Shown here piece after piece: positions 43,524-53,499 of a DNA stretch of 64,000 nt (position 1 is the first letter of the stretch; every line of letters starts with the position of its first letter). Origin of the DNA: Adiantum capillus-veneris. Lineage: Eukaryota; Streptophyta; Polypodiopsida; Polypodiales; Pteridaceae. Location of the stretch: the NCBI GenBank assembly GCA_014529385.2, contig CM043953.1, positions 110,056,549-110,120,548 of the forward strand, given 5' to 3'. The notes beneath the pieces are model-generated. The model did not search any database and was not told the DNA's origin. It saw only the letters and a list, made by a program, of their open reading frames with translations. The position numbers were made by a program, and so were the translations under genes.

Positions 43524-43820
43524 TCATGATGGTGGCCAGTGTCTCCATTTCTTATGTGTGTTTTTATCTTTAGCTTGTAGGTCCTTGATCAATGCTTGTG
43601 ATTGATCGTGTAAATTGATGAACTTGTCAAGCAATGCATCGATTATCTCAACTCTTGTGGCCCAATAATGCTCTCTATTCTTTAAAGTTTGAATGCTTTG
43701 TTGGCAAGTGCTTGCTTCTATTTTTAGCAAATCCAACATGGAATGGATGTTGTTTTTATAATCTTCTATCTCTTCTAGAGGGTCATCTACGTTGGTAATG
43801 GATGTATTGGCCTCCCTCAA
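43524..43820 (-). pseudogene. Coiled-coil protein fragment, unknown
   Basis: A 98-codon frame with heptad-like sequence (LEEIEDYKNNIHSMLDLLKI, then LLDKFINLHDQSQALIKDLQ). It may be the N-terminal part of the decayed region downstream. Similar coiled-coil segments occur in plant retroelement gag-like proteins, but I cannot confirm that. Confidence 0.35.
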
Positions 43821-44039
43821 CTTCTACATGCTCAGTTTTACTTTCCACTTTCTCCTCATCTTTGTCTTAAATCACTTCCCTTGGACTCTATGCTTTTGGT
43901 GCTCCGTTGTCCTCCTGTTGTTGACTTGTTCTAGAAATGTATCAACAAGTAGATCACCTTCTAGAGGATCTACTTGTACTGGTGACAAAGTTGAGTGCTT
44001 TGTTTGCAATGTACTGGTAGGTTTTTAACAGTTCAAGAA
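43821..44039. other. Short spacer
   Basis: May include the start of relic J's pol. No clear motif. Confidence 0.35.
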
Positions 44040-45956
44040 GAGTTTTAAAGGAGTGCTTTCAAGACATGGTAAGTGTTTTGCTTTCTAGCCACATGAGATA
44101 GGGTGTGTTGATGCTATTGTTGTTGCACCTATGGTGATCTTCACTATTCCCTCATGTACCTTGGAATCTATGTCCAACCCCAATTCCAAAAGCACATTTG
44201 CCAAAGATAATAGAACTAATCAATGAAAAGATTAGCATGGGTATTTTGGAGCCTTCTTGTGCGCCATATTTAAATATGGTTCATTGTGCCTAAAAATAAT
44301 AGAGCTTTGCGGTTCATACAAGATATGCAACCTGCAAACAAGGTTACCATCGGGAATGTGGGTACATGACAAATAGTGGATGCATTTATAGAGACGTTTG
44401 CAGGAAGGTCAATATACTCAATGGGGTATCTCTATTCACGGTACCATTAATTTCAGCTAGATGTTGAGAGTAGAGATATGACAACTATGAAAACACCTCT
44501 GGGGCTCATAAGGATGTGTACCTTACCTCAAGGAGCAAAAAATTTAGTTGCACATATGATGAATGGGATGAACAAGGTTCTACATGACTTCATACCTCAA
44601 AGCACAATACCATTTCTTCATGATGTGCCTATCAAAGGATGTGAAGACAAAGATAAAGATGAAGTTATAGATTCAAGGAGGTGCCATAAGTTTGTTGCAA
44701 ATCATATCAAATGCCGTGAGAGGATTTTGTCAAGGTTGGAAGAAGTTAATCTTACCCTGTTAGGACAAAAATCTATATTTGGAGTTAATAAAGTGTTGAT
44801 TGTGGGGCATATGTGTGGTCCTTATGGTGGAAGGCCTTGTCCAAAAAATATGGACTTGTGTCTTATTTGGATACCACATTATGCACATGTAGCAAATCCC
44901 CTTTATAGGTTGTTGAGAAAGAATCAAAAGTTTCAATGGGAAGAAGAGAACACAAAAACCATGAGGAAGCTAAAGAAGCTACTTCTTTCATCACCAAGCT
45001 TGAGAAAGGTAGACTATGCATGTGAGAGACCTGTCATTGCGAGACAATGGACATGAGTCCTACAAGGATAGGATGGGCAGTAGGGAAGATGATGACCAAG
45101 GAAAAAGGTATGTGGTGAGGTTTGAAGCTAAGGTTTTGAGTTCTCGCCAACAAGATTATGCACACGTAAAAAGGTAACTATGGGGGGGTGGTTACAACAT
45201 TGAGGTGTGACAAGGAGTACTTGGATAGGGGCATCAATGGTTGTGGAAACTAATTGTTTGCCTCTTCTTGGAATGATTACAAATTGTTCAACCCTTGACA
45301 TTGCTATGATGCGGTGGATAACCTACACAAAGTCCTTGAATCCTGAGTTCAAGCATATGGCAATGAAGGACAACCCAATGGCAGATATGCTATCTAGGGC
45401 AAGGTATGAGGATGAATATGGCATGATTGTTGAGGGAGATAATGTAGGCATAAAGTTTTACACTATTAATAGCTCATGCAAACAATAAGCATGCATGTTT
45501 TGTGTCTTCACTTGAGTCCTTTTCAGAGGAGCTATATGAGGGTGAATGGCTCTTAATAGGTCACTACTTAAGTACTTTACAAAAGCAAAATGATTGGACT
45601 GAGCAAGAATTCAAGAGGATAATAAGAAAAGCATATGGATACTTCTTGAGGGATGGCTACTTATGGAAGCATCCTTAACAAAGAGATGGAGCACCATTGC
45701 GGGTAGTATATATGCGATAAGTTTATTCAGCAACAAATCATTGAGAATATCCATGAAAGTTTATGGGCTAGACATTGAGGTGTATGTGCAACATTTTCCA
45801 AGGTAAAAGAAAGGTATCAATGGAAAGGGATGTGGATGAGTTTGTGGAGTCTTCTGTGACATGCCAAATGTATTTGGATGTACGGCATTGTGATGGACTA
45901 CATCTTACTTATCCATTGGCCATGCATTACAAATGGGTTGTGGACTTAGTCACAAT
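44040..45956 (+). pseudogene. Gypsy pol relic J (RT, RNase H, integrase zinc module)
   Basis: Plus strand. An RT N-terminus from about 44130 carries IIELINEKISMGILEPSCAP and LRFIQDMQPANKVTI. From 44478 it reads SRDMTTMKTPLGLIRMCTLP and NKVLHDFIP, with the catalytic motif decayed to FLHD. RNase H appears as SSRQQDYAHVKR and NPEFKHMAMKDNPMADMLSR (45340-45400). The integrase zinc module ends at DGLHLTYPLAMHYKWV (45890-45940). It is the same family as fragment F (matching MADMLSRARYE and YPLAMHYKW). Many stops. It ends at a junction with copia K at about 45956. Confidence 0.75.
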
Positions 45957-46721
45957 GCGCAATCAGAATATGATACACTTATAGAAAATGACACATGGAC
46001 TTTATGTGATTTGCCTCCTGGAAAAAAGGCCATTGGTACAAAGTGGGTTTACAAGTTGAAAAGAAAGTCGGATGGTGAGATCGATTGCCATAAGGCTCGA
46101 CTTGTTGCAAAAGGTTATGCACAAAAAAAAGGCATAGATTATGAAGAGACTTTTGCTCCCACTTGTCGTATGACTACTGTGCATTTTCTATGTGCATTGG
46201 CAGCTCATTTTGGTTGGGATGTACATCAATCAGACATTGTTACTGCTTTCTTGAATGGAGACATATTTGAGGAAGTTTAGGTAATGCAGCCTCGCGGTTT
46301 TGTCATAAAAGGACAAGAAGACAAAGTGTGTAGATGTAAGAAGGCTTTGTATGGGTTGAAGCAATCTCCTCGTGCTTGGTATGAGAAAGCTGACACTCAT
46401 TTGGTCAAACGAGGCTTTTGTAATAGTCCAATAGAAAGCACATTGTATGTAAATGTGAGGGTGATCTACTTCTCATTGTGGTTCTTTATGTCAATGATTT
46501 GCTGATCACTGGACCAAATGAGAGACATTTGCTGAATTTAAGGTTGATTTGAATGCTACTTTCAAGATGAAAGATTTGGGGCTATTGCATCATTACTTGG
46601 GTATACAGTTTAAGCAATGTGATGGTGGTATTGCCTTGTGTCAGAAAAGTTACATAGAGACATTGCTATGTAAGTTTGGACTTGAGGATTGCAAACCTAT
46701 TGCCACTCCCATGGAAACAAG

Positions 46722-46839
46722 TTTGGAGTTGAGTCTACATGATGCTGGCAATCCTGCTGATGTCACTCTTTATCAAAAGGTTTGAAGTTGAGTCTACATG
46801 ATGCTGGCGATCCTACTGATGTCACTCTTTATCAAATTG
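46722..46839. repeat. 59-bp tandem duplication in copia K
   Basis: TTTGGAGTTGAGTCTACATG at 46722 and a near copy at 46781; both run through GATGTCACTCTTTATCAAA. Confidence 0.9.
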
Positions 46840-47589
46840 TTGTTGGCTACCTCATTTATGCATGCAACACAAGGCCGGATATTCAGTTTGCAGTCTCATA
46901 GGTCAGCAAATTTATGCATAGCCCAGGGTCTAAGCATTCGCAGGCTGTCAAGAGGATTTTTCGCTACCTTAGTGGCACTTTACATCTTGGCTTGTTTTAT
47001 CCCAAGGAGGGATCATTGCCGCCCTTACATGCTTTTTTGGACTCAGATTGGGCTGGTTGTTTTGACACGCGAGTGTCCACAAGTGGTTTTTGTTTCATGC
47101 TTGGTAGTTCATGTATATCATGGTTGAGCAACAAGCAAACTACTGTGGCCACTCCGAGTTGTGAGGCTGAGTACAGGACAGTATTCACAGCTACGGTTGA
47201 GTGTGTATGGCTTAGACGCCTTATGGCTAATTTGGGTGTTGGACAGGACACTGTCAACACTATTTATGCTGATGGTCAGAGTGCATTGGTAGTTGTGAGG
47301 AACCCAATTTTTCATCCTCGCACAAAGCACATTGAGGTGCATTACCACTATGTCAGGGAGAGGCTCTCAGTAAGAGAGATCAGCTTGGCTTATGTGCCAA
47401 CACAGGACAACCTTGCAGATCTTTTCACAAAGGCATTGTCGTGTGAGAAGCTTGAAGCTTTCCGCAAAGCTTTGGTCTTACTCCCCTCTGTGGACTGATC
47501 ATGTCCTCAAGGCATGGCACTTCCCTTTACTCATGTGCTAGCTCTTGTTCACCGCATCACTCCAGGGGAGATTTCTTACCATATACATG

Positions 47590-47799
47590 TGGTAGTGATG
47601 TGTGTGAACACACTAGGACCACCGGGGCATTTTTTCCCTCTTTAGGAGGTTTTTCCCCCGAGCATTGTATATACGCCCATCACTCTAGGGCTATCTATCT
47701 TTCCATTGCACACTAAGTAACACACTCTCTATTGTGTGCCTTGAGCTTCCTTCGTCTTCTCCAAGCTGTGTGCGTTTCTCTACAACCCTAATTCCAACA
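47590..47799 (+). repeat. Probable 3' LTR of copia K (start uncertain)
   Basis: Follows the RNase H end and a purine tract, contains a TATA-like TGTATATACGC near 47667 and ends CCAACA exactly where similarity to element D begins. No partner LTR remains. Confidence 0.5.
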
Positions 47800-49766
47800 A
47801 TCCCCTATAGTCACCTTAACATTTGGACAAGCTCCGTACAGCTCCCCAAATGAGTTTTTTGCTGCACGAATCATCCATCCATGATTTATATCAATTGGCC
47901 ATTTTCCTTTTTGGTAAAGACTCTTAGACATGAGGTTAATTTCTGACCCATGATCTATCAGCGCAATGTCTGGCTCTTCTAAGTCCCCCACTTTTATCAA
48001 GGTCTCAGTAGTTGCTCTTTCCCCGTGACTCTTCAAGTAGTAACTCTTGTGAGTGGTCTCAACTTCATCTTCATCATCTAAGAAACGAACGTGTTTTGCT
48101 CTTTCCCTAGACTTGTAGCATCCAACAACAGTTTCTTCACCTTGCTTGCCATAGACCTATACACCCTGTGCATTCAAAGTCTCTTCTTCACCCTGTACAT
48201 GGATAGATTCAATAAAAGACTGACGCTTTCTCTTTATGATATCAATTATTTCTTCATGGAATTCTCGCTTTGCTATACGAAGGACCTCACCTTAGGTAAA
48301 TTCCACATTTCTGTTTAGAATCCTCTCTTCCAAATCCTTTTTGAGATCCGTTGCTGCCTCTATATAGGATTGGATTTTGTAGGCCGGACCCTTTGCTTTG
48401 GATTTTGCTGCATCCTTCTTCTTTTCTTTAGAGGCTTCTTGCATAGCCACTTCGGGGACAGGCATCTGTTGCGGGAAACGTGATCTAGGAGGCAATGTGT
48501 CATTTCTACCTCCACTCGTCGTAGCCCGCTTTGAAGGCCTTCATCCCCATTCTCACGCCTACATTTCTCTTCAATAATGGCCTCATTGGCTTGACATTTG
48601 GCAATGTATGCATGCACTGACAAAGAGTCCATAGGGTCATTCCAACCTGTTTCAAGACGAATACAATCTCCAGCTTCATGTAAAACCTCTGCAGTTATTT
48701 TACCCTTCATAGCAGACTCTATAGCGCATAGCCATAGCTATCCAATACCATTAGATTCTTCTTCGCCAACTTTGACTAATCCTTTTTTCCTAATAGGATC
48801 CACCTTCAACCCATAGGCAAGTGCCTCTACCATTGAGATGGCATGGCTAGTAGCCATGTCCTCAACTAGCTTCTTCATCCCGCCCTTTCTAAAGTTTGTC
48901 CCCAAGAGCTTACCTGTTTCACTTAAGTGAATTTTTCCATCTTTAAAGAAAAGAAGCTCCTTTGTCAAAGCGTCTTTAAAACTTTCACAATCCCTCCTTC
49001 CATGGTCAGTACTATCACACCATATGCATCTATTTACAAAGGCTTCTCTGTTTTGAGGTCTTTGCCCTGTAGATTGTCTTGATGGTTGCCCCTTTTCTTC
49101 TAGCCTTGTAAGCTTTAACTTGAGCTCTTGCATCCCTTGATAATATCATCTAGAATGGACTTGTCACTCTTTGGAACCACAATAACAGGCTTTATAGGAA
49201 TCTTGGGAACACTTGGAACTTGAGTAGGGTTGACTATCATCTTGTCTCTTTGTCATTGTCACTTAGCTAGCAGTGAAATGGCATCGACCTCATTCCAATT
49301 GGTCTTCAAGCCTTGTTCCGCATCCTTATCCTCAAGTAATAGCTCTAAATTCTCTTGAATCTCTTTACCTGCAACTTGCAAAAAGAGCTCTGTCTTCTCC
49401 AAGTTTAGGGTAGCCTTTTCAATCCTTGAGAGTTGATCATAACGGCGTTCAAATTCCCTCAGCAGTTCAGTATGCGAGAGCCCCTCTTTTGGCCGAACTA
49501 CCCACTCTAAAAAATTCCTCTTTGTTACCCTTTCGGAGTCCTCCATGAAATACTCTTCCTTCAAGGCTAATTTGAATGCTTCCCAAGTTGCCCCATGCTC
49601 ATGTCTAATTCCCCTTACATGCTCTCTGATCTTGAGAACCACAACAAGTTCAAAACTTTGCACCGTCTCTGGTTCAGGCACTCGATAAAGCTCCATCTCC
49701 TTTACATATCCGCAAAGATACTTTGTTACATCTTTACCTTTAAATTGGTCCATTTTCTTCACCACA
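47800..49766 (-). pseudogene. gag-pro: Element D gag-protease, 3' portion
   Basis: Minus strand, downstream of the C insertion. 49765-49259: MDQFKGKDVTKYLCGYVKEM, IREHVRGIRHEHGATWEAFK, EYFMEDSERVTKRNFLEWVV and LLREFERRYDQLSRIEKATL, a retrotransposon gag core. 49133-48738: zinc knuckle CIWCDSTDHGRRDC (CX2CX4HX4C), then ISMVEALAYGLKVDPIRKKG. 48710-48292: LETGWNDPMDSLSVHAYIAK linker. 48036-47800: aspartic protease start IALIDHGSEINLMSKSLYQK with DHG at the active site, cut off mid-domain by copia K's LTR end. Frame changes separate the pieces. The same family as E and probably J and F. Confidence 0.8.
49762..49766. repeat. Target duplication of element C (left)
   Basis: CCACA here versus CCAAA at 59638-59642: four of five bases agree. 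Confidence 0.6.
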
Positions 49767-50779
49767 TGTTAACTGAGTCAATGTCAGTTAACAGAAGCTG
49801 CTAAAGACTGAAGACGTATGGATGCACATCGAAGATCAAAGTGAAGAAGCAGTAAAGATTGGAGTTACACATTTTCCACATTTTCCCAAAATGATCACGT
49901 ATATAAATTCCCGATTTATTTCAAGCCATTGTAATATTTTAATGTATTACGGGCTCAATGGGAGTTCCAAGTTGTAAAGAGCAGGTCAATCACTGTACCT
50001 AGGTTGCAGATACAATAAGTGTGGAGTCTCAAAGGTCTTGGGCGCCGGACATTACACATTTTAGACCTTGGCTAAGGTATAAAAGCCAACTTTGTGAAGA
50101 TTTTATTAAGTTTTTGGATAAGAAATACACAGCGTGAGCTAACGGCGCCCACTTCTCTCCTTCTCGCACTTCCTACTCCCTCTCCGGTTGTCACATTGTG
50201 AATGCATTTGTTGCATTGCAACCGCATGTAAGAGCTCTACGCATTGACGTAAGCCATTCACAGTATTTTGTAGATTTTGGCGTCGCCGCGACCCGCGGCC
50301 TAATTTCATTATAATTAGGAATTTACACTTTTTAATCAAAAACTAAGCATAGGCGGGGTATTGGGGCATCATTGCTAAGCATTTAGATGCATTCTGGATT
50401 AAAAACGACTAGGTCAAAAATCCACTGCTGTTAATAATTGCGATTTTGGAACTTGACCTAAAGTGGGATTTGAGACCATAGACATGTGTGCTTAAGTCTT
50501 GTAAACTTGTCCTAGAAGTTTCGTTACATTTGGATGTCATTTGATGCTGTAACGGATGTGATTTGCTTGCCGATGAGCGATTGGCTTTTGGTGATTTCAG
50601 TCACTTGAGTGTAGCTTGAGTTAGATGCGAGTTGTTAGTTGTTTTCCAAGAGATTGACAACCTCTTGTAGCCTCTATGCACTAGTCGAGTCAGCTTCGTC
50701 CCATGGTTTGACAAATTAATCGTGGTTCTCGCTAATGCTGCAATAAGATAGGATGGTGAGGTTAGACATGCGTCCCACA
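49767..50779 (+). repeat. 5' LTR of element C, 1013 bp
   Basis: Direct repeat of 58628-59637. It starts with an inverted repeat GTTAACTGA/TCAGTTAAC separated by 7 nt. It contains a TATA box and one copy of the AATAAT-NGCGATT palindrome half (50432-50447). It ends CCCACA. Confidence 0.95.
50078..50085 (+). promoter_or_regulatory. TATA box in C 5' LTR
   Basis: TATAAAAG, conserved at 58940-58947 in the 3' LTR. Confidence 0.6.
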
Positions 50780-50781
50780 TT

Positions 50782-50799
50782 TGGCGCCGTTGCCGGGGA
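50782..50799 (+). other. Primer binding site of element C (tRNA-Asp type)
   Basis: TGGCGCCGTTGCCGGGGA, identical to that of element B, two bases after the LTR. Confidence 0.88.
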
Positions 50800-51230
50800 C
50801 GAATGGACCTAAACTATGGAAAACACGAGCGTCTTGTGTAATTGTCCATTAACTTCCTCTAGGTTCACCTAGAGTAAAACTTTCTTTTTAGAAATCGCAT
50901 AGCTTAAGATTGCCGTCTTTTGCTGTGTAGAGGTAGATTTGGAAGTAATCGTACTTGCTGAGTGCCTTTAGGATGGTAGGATTGTAGATTTAGATTAGGA
51001 TTTGGAGAATGATTGAAAGGTGAGGCAAGTCTTAAGATCAATGCTCAAGAAACCATAAAAAACAAGAAAACAAGTGTTTGTGGACACTTTCCACAACCCC
51101 ATTGCATGAGAATCTAGGAGTAGGGTAAGTAGAATCCAGGGTGAGATCTCAAATCATTGCTAACTCCAAACGAATCATTTGTGAGTTGTTTATGTGAAGT
51201 TGCAGAGTTTCAAATCTACGGCTATAAATA
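50800..51230 (+). other. Leader of element C
   Basis: Non-coding sequence between the PBS and the repeat array; no ORF. Confidence 0.6.
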
Positions 51231-53300
51231 GCATGAAAAGACTCCAAACTAGTCAATCCAACTGGACAGTAAGCCTAAAAGTTGTATGAACCAGTGGGTA
51301 AGCTCAAGGACACTTTGAGGTAAAATTTTCAAGAGTTGGCCAAAACTCAGATTATTTACTTTTTCTTGACATTTTAGGCCAAATAAAGTTTTGACTTGAT
51401 TCATAGGCTCAAAATAGATCATGAAAAGACTGTCCAGTGAAAAAGTTCAAAAAAGTGTCAGTTTTGGGCCTAAAGTTAATAATCGCGATTATGAACTTTC
51501 AGCTCAGATTTGACCAAGGTTCATACCATTGACTCCTTGCATGTATACAACCAACTTTTGTAAAGGCCCAAAAGATTTGGATCACCAAACTGTTAAAAAA
51601 TTGGGTAAAAACTAAAGTTTGTACTGACTTTTTGAGTCTTGAGTGTAAATTGGAGAGAAATTTGTCCAAACTTGATGAAACTTGATTCATAGGCTTATAT
51701 TGATGTGATAAACATGTGTGTACATGCTGAGTTGATCAAAAAGATGAAAAAAGTTACCAGTTGTAAATAATCACGATATTTACAGCTGCCCCATTTTTCA
51801 ACTTTTTTGACCAAGTCAACATACCACTAGTTTTACCATGTTGTAATAAGCCCACAAACCAAATTTGGTAAGATTTGGATCATTGGATTGAAAATTGTGT
51901 CCGCGGACAGAAAACTGATGACCATTTGACAAAAAATAGTCCAAACTTGATGAAACTTGACTAGAGACCTTAACTTGAGGTGCTTAACATATCTGTATCA
52001 AGATTGAGACAAAAACTTGCAAAAAATTTGCCAGAGTAAATAATCGCGATTATTTACATCTGCTCCAAAAATTGACAATCTTGCATATTTGAGCATACCA
52101 CAAGATCAAGCATAGCAAGTAGAGCCCACAAATCAATTTTGGTGAAATTTGGATCACAAAAGTGAGACTTAAGCCAGATTCTTGAAATCAGAGTCTGCAG
52201 ACACAAAACAGTTGATAAACTTGGTGAATCTTGTTCAAATTAAGTTTTAACTTGATTCATAGGCTCAAAATAGATCATAAAATGACTCTCCTCTGAAAAA
52301 GTTAAAAAAAGTTATCATTTTAGGTCAAAAATTAATAATCACGATTATGACTTTTGGCTCAAAATTGAACAAGGTTGATACCAGTGATTCATTACATGTG
52401 TACAAACAACTTTTGTAAAGGCACAAAAGATTTGGATCACAAAATATGCTAAAAACTGAAATCTGTACTGATTGTCGAGAACTTGAGTCTGACTTGGTGA
52501 ATCTTGTTCAAATTAAGTTTTAACTTGATTCATAGGCTCAAAATAGATCATAAAAAGACTCTCCTATGAAAAAGTTGAAAAAGTTGTCATTTTAGGTCAA
52601 AAGTTAATAATCGCGATTATTAACTTTTGGCTCAAAACTGACCAAGGTTGATACTATACACTCTAATCATGATTGCAAACATCTTTTGTGAAGGCTCATG
52701 AAATTTGAATCACAAAACATACCAAAAACCTTGATAAAAACTGAAATCTGTACTGGTTGTCGAGAACTTGAGTGTGACTTGGTAAATCTTGTTCAAATTC
52801 AGTGAAACTTGACTCATAGGCTTATATTGATGTGTTAAACAAGTGCACATGCTCAGTTGATAAAAAATTACCAAAAGTAAATAATCTCGATTATTTAGTT
52901 TTGGAAAAAAATTTCTCAAAAAAAGTAAATAATTATGATTTTTTATTTTTGCTCCAGAATTGAAAAATTTTACACAATTGAGTATACCACAGGGTCAAGC
53001 ACATCAAGTGTACTCCACAAATCAAATTTGGTGAAATTTGGATCACAAAATTGAAACTTAAGCCAGATTCTTGGAATCAGAGTCTGCGGACACTAAACAG
53101 ATCATAACTTGGACAAATCTTGATCAGACTCAACCAAACTTGTCCAGAGACCGCAACAAGGTAATTACTTGGCAAAACAAGCCTAAAAAGTGTAGAAACT
53201 GAGGAAAGTAAATAATCGGGATTATTTACTTTTGAGCCCCAGAAACAAGATTTTGGGCTTTTGAGCTTGTACAATGTTAGAACAACATAATACAAGGCCA
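51231..53300 (+). repeat. Tandem array of about 275-bp units, each centred on a CG palindrome
   Basis: Units share CTTGATTCATAGGCTCAAAA, GATTTGGATCAC and a central palindrome of the type TAAATAATCGCGATTATTTA. Palindrome positions: 51479-51492, 51764-51782, 52037-52056 (20 bp perfect), 52335-52348, 52603-52624 (22 bp perfect), 52878-52897, a weak one near 52926, and 53208-53229. Centres are spaced 272-295 bp, with one interval of 331. Flanking sequence is more diverged than the palindromes. No coding frame. Confidence 0.88.
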
Positions 53301-53499
53301 CTGGTCAATTTTGGGTTCCATCGGATCCAAATTGGTACCTCTTAACTTGGTTTCAAGTTGCAGATTAGTCCTTTAGCTCCTTGCAAGGGTAGAATTTGAA
53401 AATCTCAATTGCTGACTCACTTAGCTCAGATTGAAGAACCAGGTTGCAGACAAAGAATTGGGAGCTTGACAAGAGCTGAATTCAAGTCAAGTGGGAAAA

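Larger units (their letters stand above)
45950..47799 (+). mobile_element. 5'-truncated Ty1/copia relic K (RT, RNase H, 3' LTR end)
   Basis: Coding starts inside the RT lead-in (SEYDTLIENDTWTL, GTKWVYKLKRKSDG, KARLVAKGYAQKKG, VTAFLNGDIFEEV), with an in-frame TAG at 46278 where Trp is usual. The RT active site YVDD has become YVND near 46490, after a one-base frame change. A 59-bp duplication disrupts 46722-46839. RNase H (46914-47498) is open, with LDSDWAGC, SCEAEY and ADGQSAL, and TKHIEVHYHYVRE near the end. A purine-rich CCAGGGGAGATT (about 47562) is followed by LTR-like sequence ending TTCCAACA at 47799. Gag, protease and integrase are absent. Confidence 0.75.
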
